This document shows, piece after piece, positions 32,036-32,070 of a stretch of DNA of 32,070 nt (position 1 is its first letter; the number at the start of each line of letters is the position of its first letter). Below the pieces are notes generated by a model. That model made no database searches. It was not told where the DNA came from and saw only the letters and a program-made list of their open reading frames with translations. The stretch comes from Myxococcales bacterium (GTDB lineage Bacteria; Myxococcota; Kuafuiibacteriia; Kuafuiibacteriales; Kuafuiibacteriaceae), in NCBI GenBank assembly GCA_019634385.1, contig JAHQVK010000208.1, positions 1 to 32,070 on the forward strand, in the 5' to 3' direction. Position numbers and translations under genes: made by a program.

Positions 32036-32070
32036 TGAGCGTGTCTTTAGCCTCCGGCTGTGGAGCTGAC
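32036..32070. mobile_element. Copy 3 of the left-end repeat, cut by the window edge
   Basis: The sequence GCGTGTCTTTAGCCTCCGG directly after TTAG (32032-32035) matches the left end of the 181-bp element at 2218 (GCGTGTCTTTAACATCCGG). About 21 of the last 30 bases agree, including a final CTGAC. Only about 35 bp are in the window, so the right end and length cannot be checked. Confidence 0.6.

Overview
The window is about 32 kb of bacterial chromosome with roughly balanced base composition. Cell-envelope features are Gram-negative: two likely lipoproteins, secreted proteins and an ExoY-type sugar transferase. A multihaem cytochrome, PhoX, TPR/cyclic-nucleotide-binding, TM2 and SpoIID/LytB proteins are mixed with housekeeping genes. 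This fits a deltaproteobacterial, Myxococcota or Bradymonadia-like lineage better than an enteric one, but it is an inference from gene content; there is no rRNA or other marker here to settle it. Starts are often GTG or TTG. No tRNA, rRNA, CRISPR array, complete IS with a transposase, or phage gene was seen.

Layout. 1-1562: 3' part of a PL1 pectate lyase that runs off the left edge. 1563-2559: about 1 kb without a confident gene, holding two tandem copies of a ~180-bp structured repeat; the second has 13-bp terminal inverted repeats and a TTAG duplication. 2560-6568 (-): PhoX/DUF839 lipoprotein with a collagen-like linker, followed by a dihaem cytochrome c. 6715-13892 (-): a compact STAS-recC-recB operon with no recD beside it. 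13966-16564 (+): ExoY-like phosphoglycosyltransferase, an odd nucleotidyltransferase-like/left-handed beta-helix protein, and a TlpA-like thioredoxin. 16565-17339: a structured intergenic region and leader. 17340-18008 (+): a LuxR-type regulator with a divergent receiver-like domain. 18065-19577 (-): GNAT acetyltransferase and an unknown protein. 19632-21631 (+): TPR-2xcNMP protein and a TM2-winged-helix protein. 21722-23914 (-): NAD-dependent DNA ligase. 24080-26635 (+): alpha-glucan phosphorylase. 26738-28912 (+): CNNM/CorC-type membrane protein and RNase HI. 28928-30061 (-): LPP20-like lipoprotein. 30132-31775 (+): secreted unknown protein and a SpoIID/LytB protein. 31791-31971: a 181-bp element that is one long imperfect palindrome, flanked by CTAG. 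From about 32036: the left end of a third copy of the first repeat.

How the parts fit. The clearest functional units are DNA end repair (recB, recC, with a STAS anti-anti-sigma-like gene in the same operon), surface-polysaccharide initiation (sugar transferase plus its unusual neighbour), periplasmic phosphate/redox functions (PhoX, cytochrome), and a likely signalling pair (TPR-cNMP and TM2-wHTH). The most unusual signals are two families of small palindromic repeats at the two ends of the window, three homopolymer G/C tracts of 9-10 bases inside genes, the STAS-recCB arrangement, and the composite LbH protein that seems to have lost the signature residues of both enzyme families it resembles.
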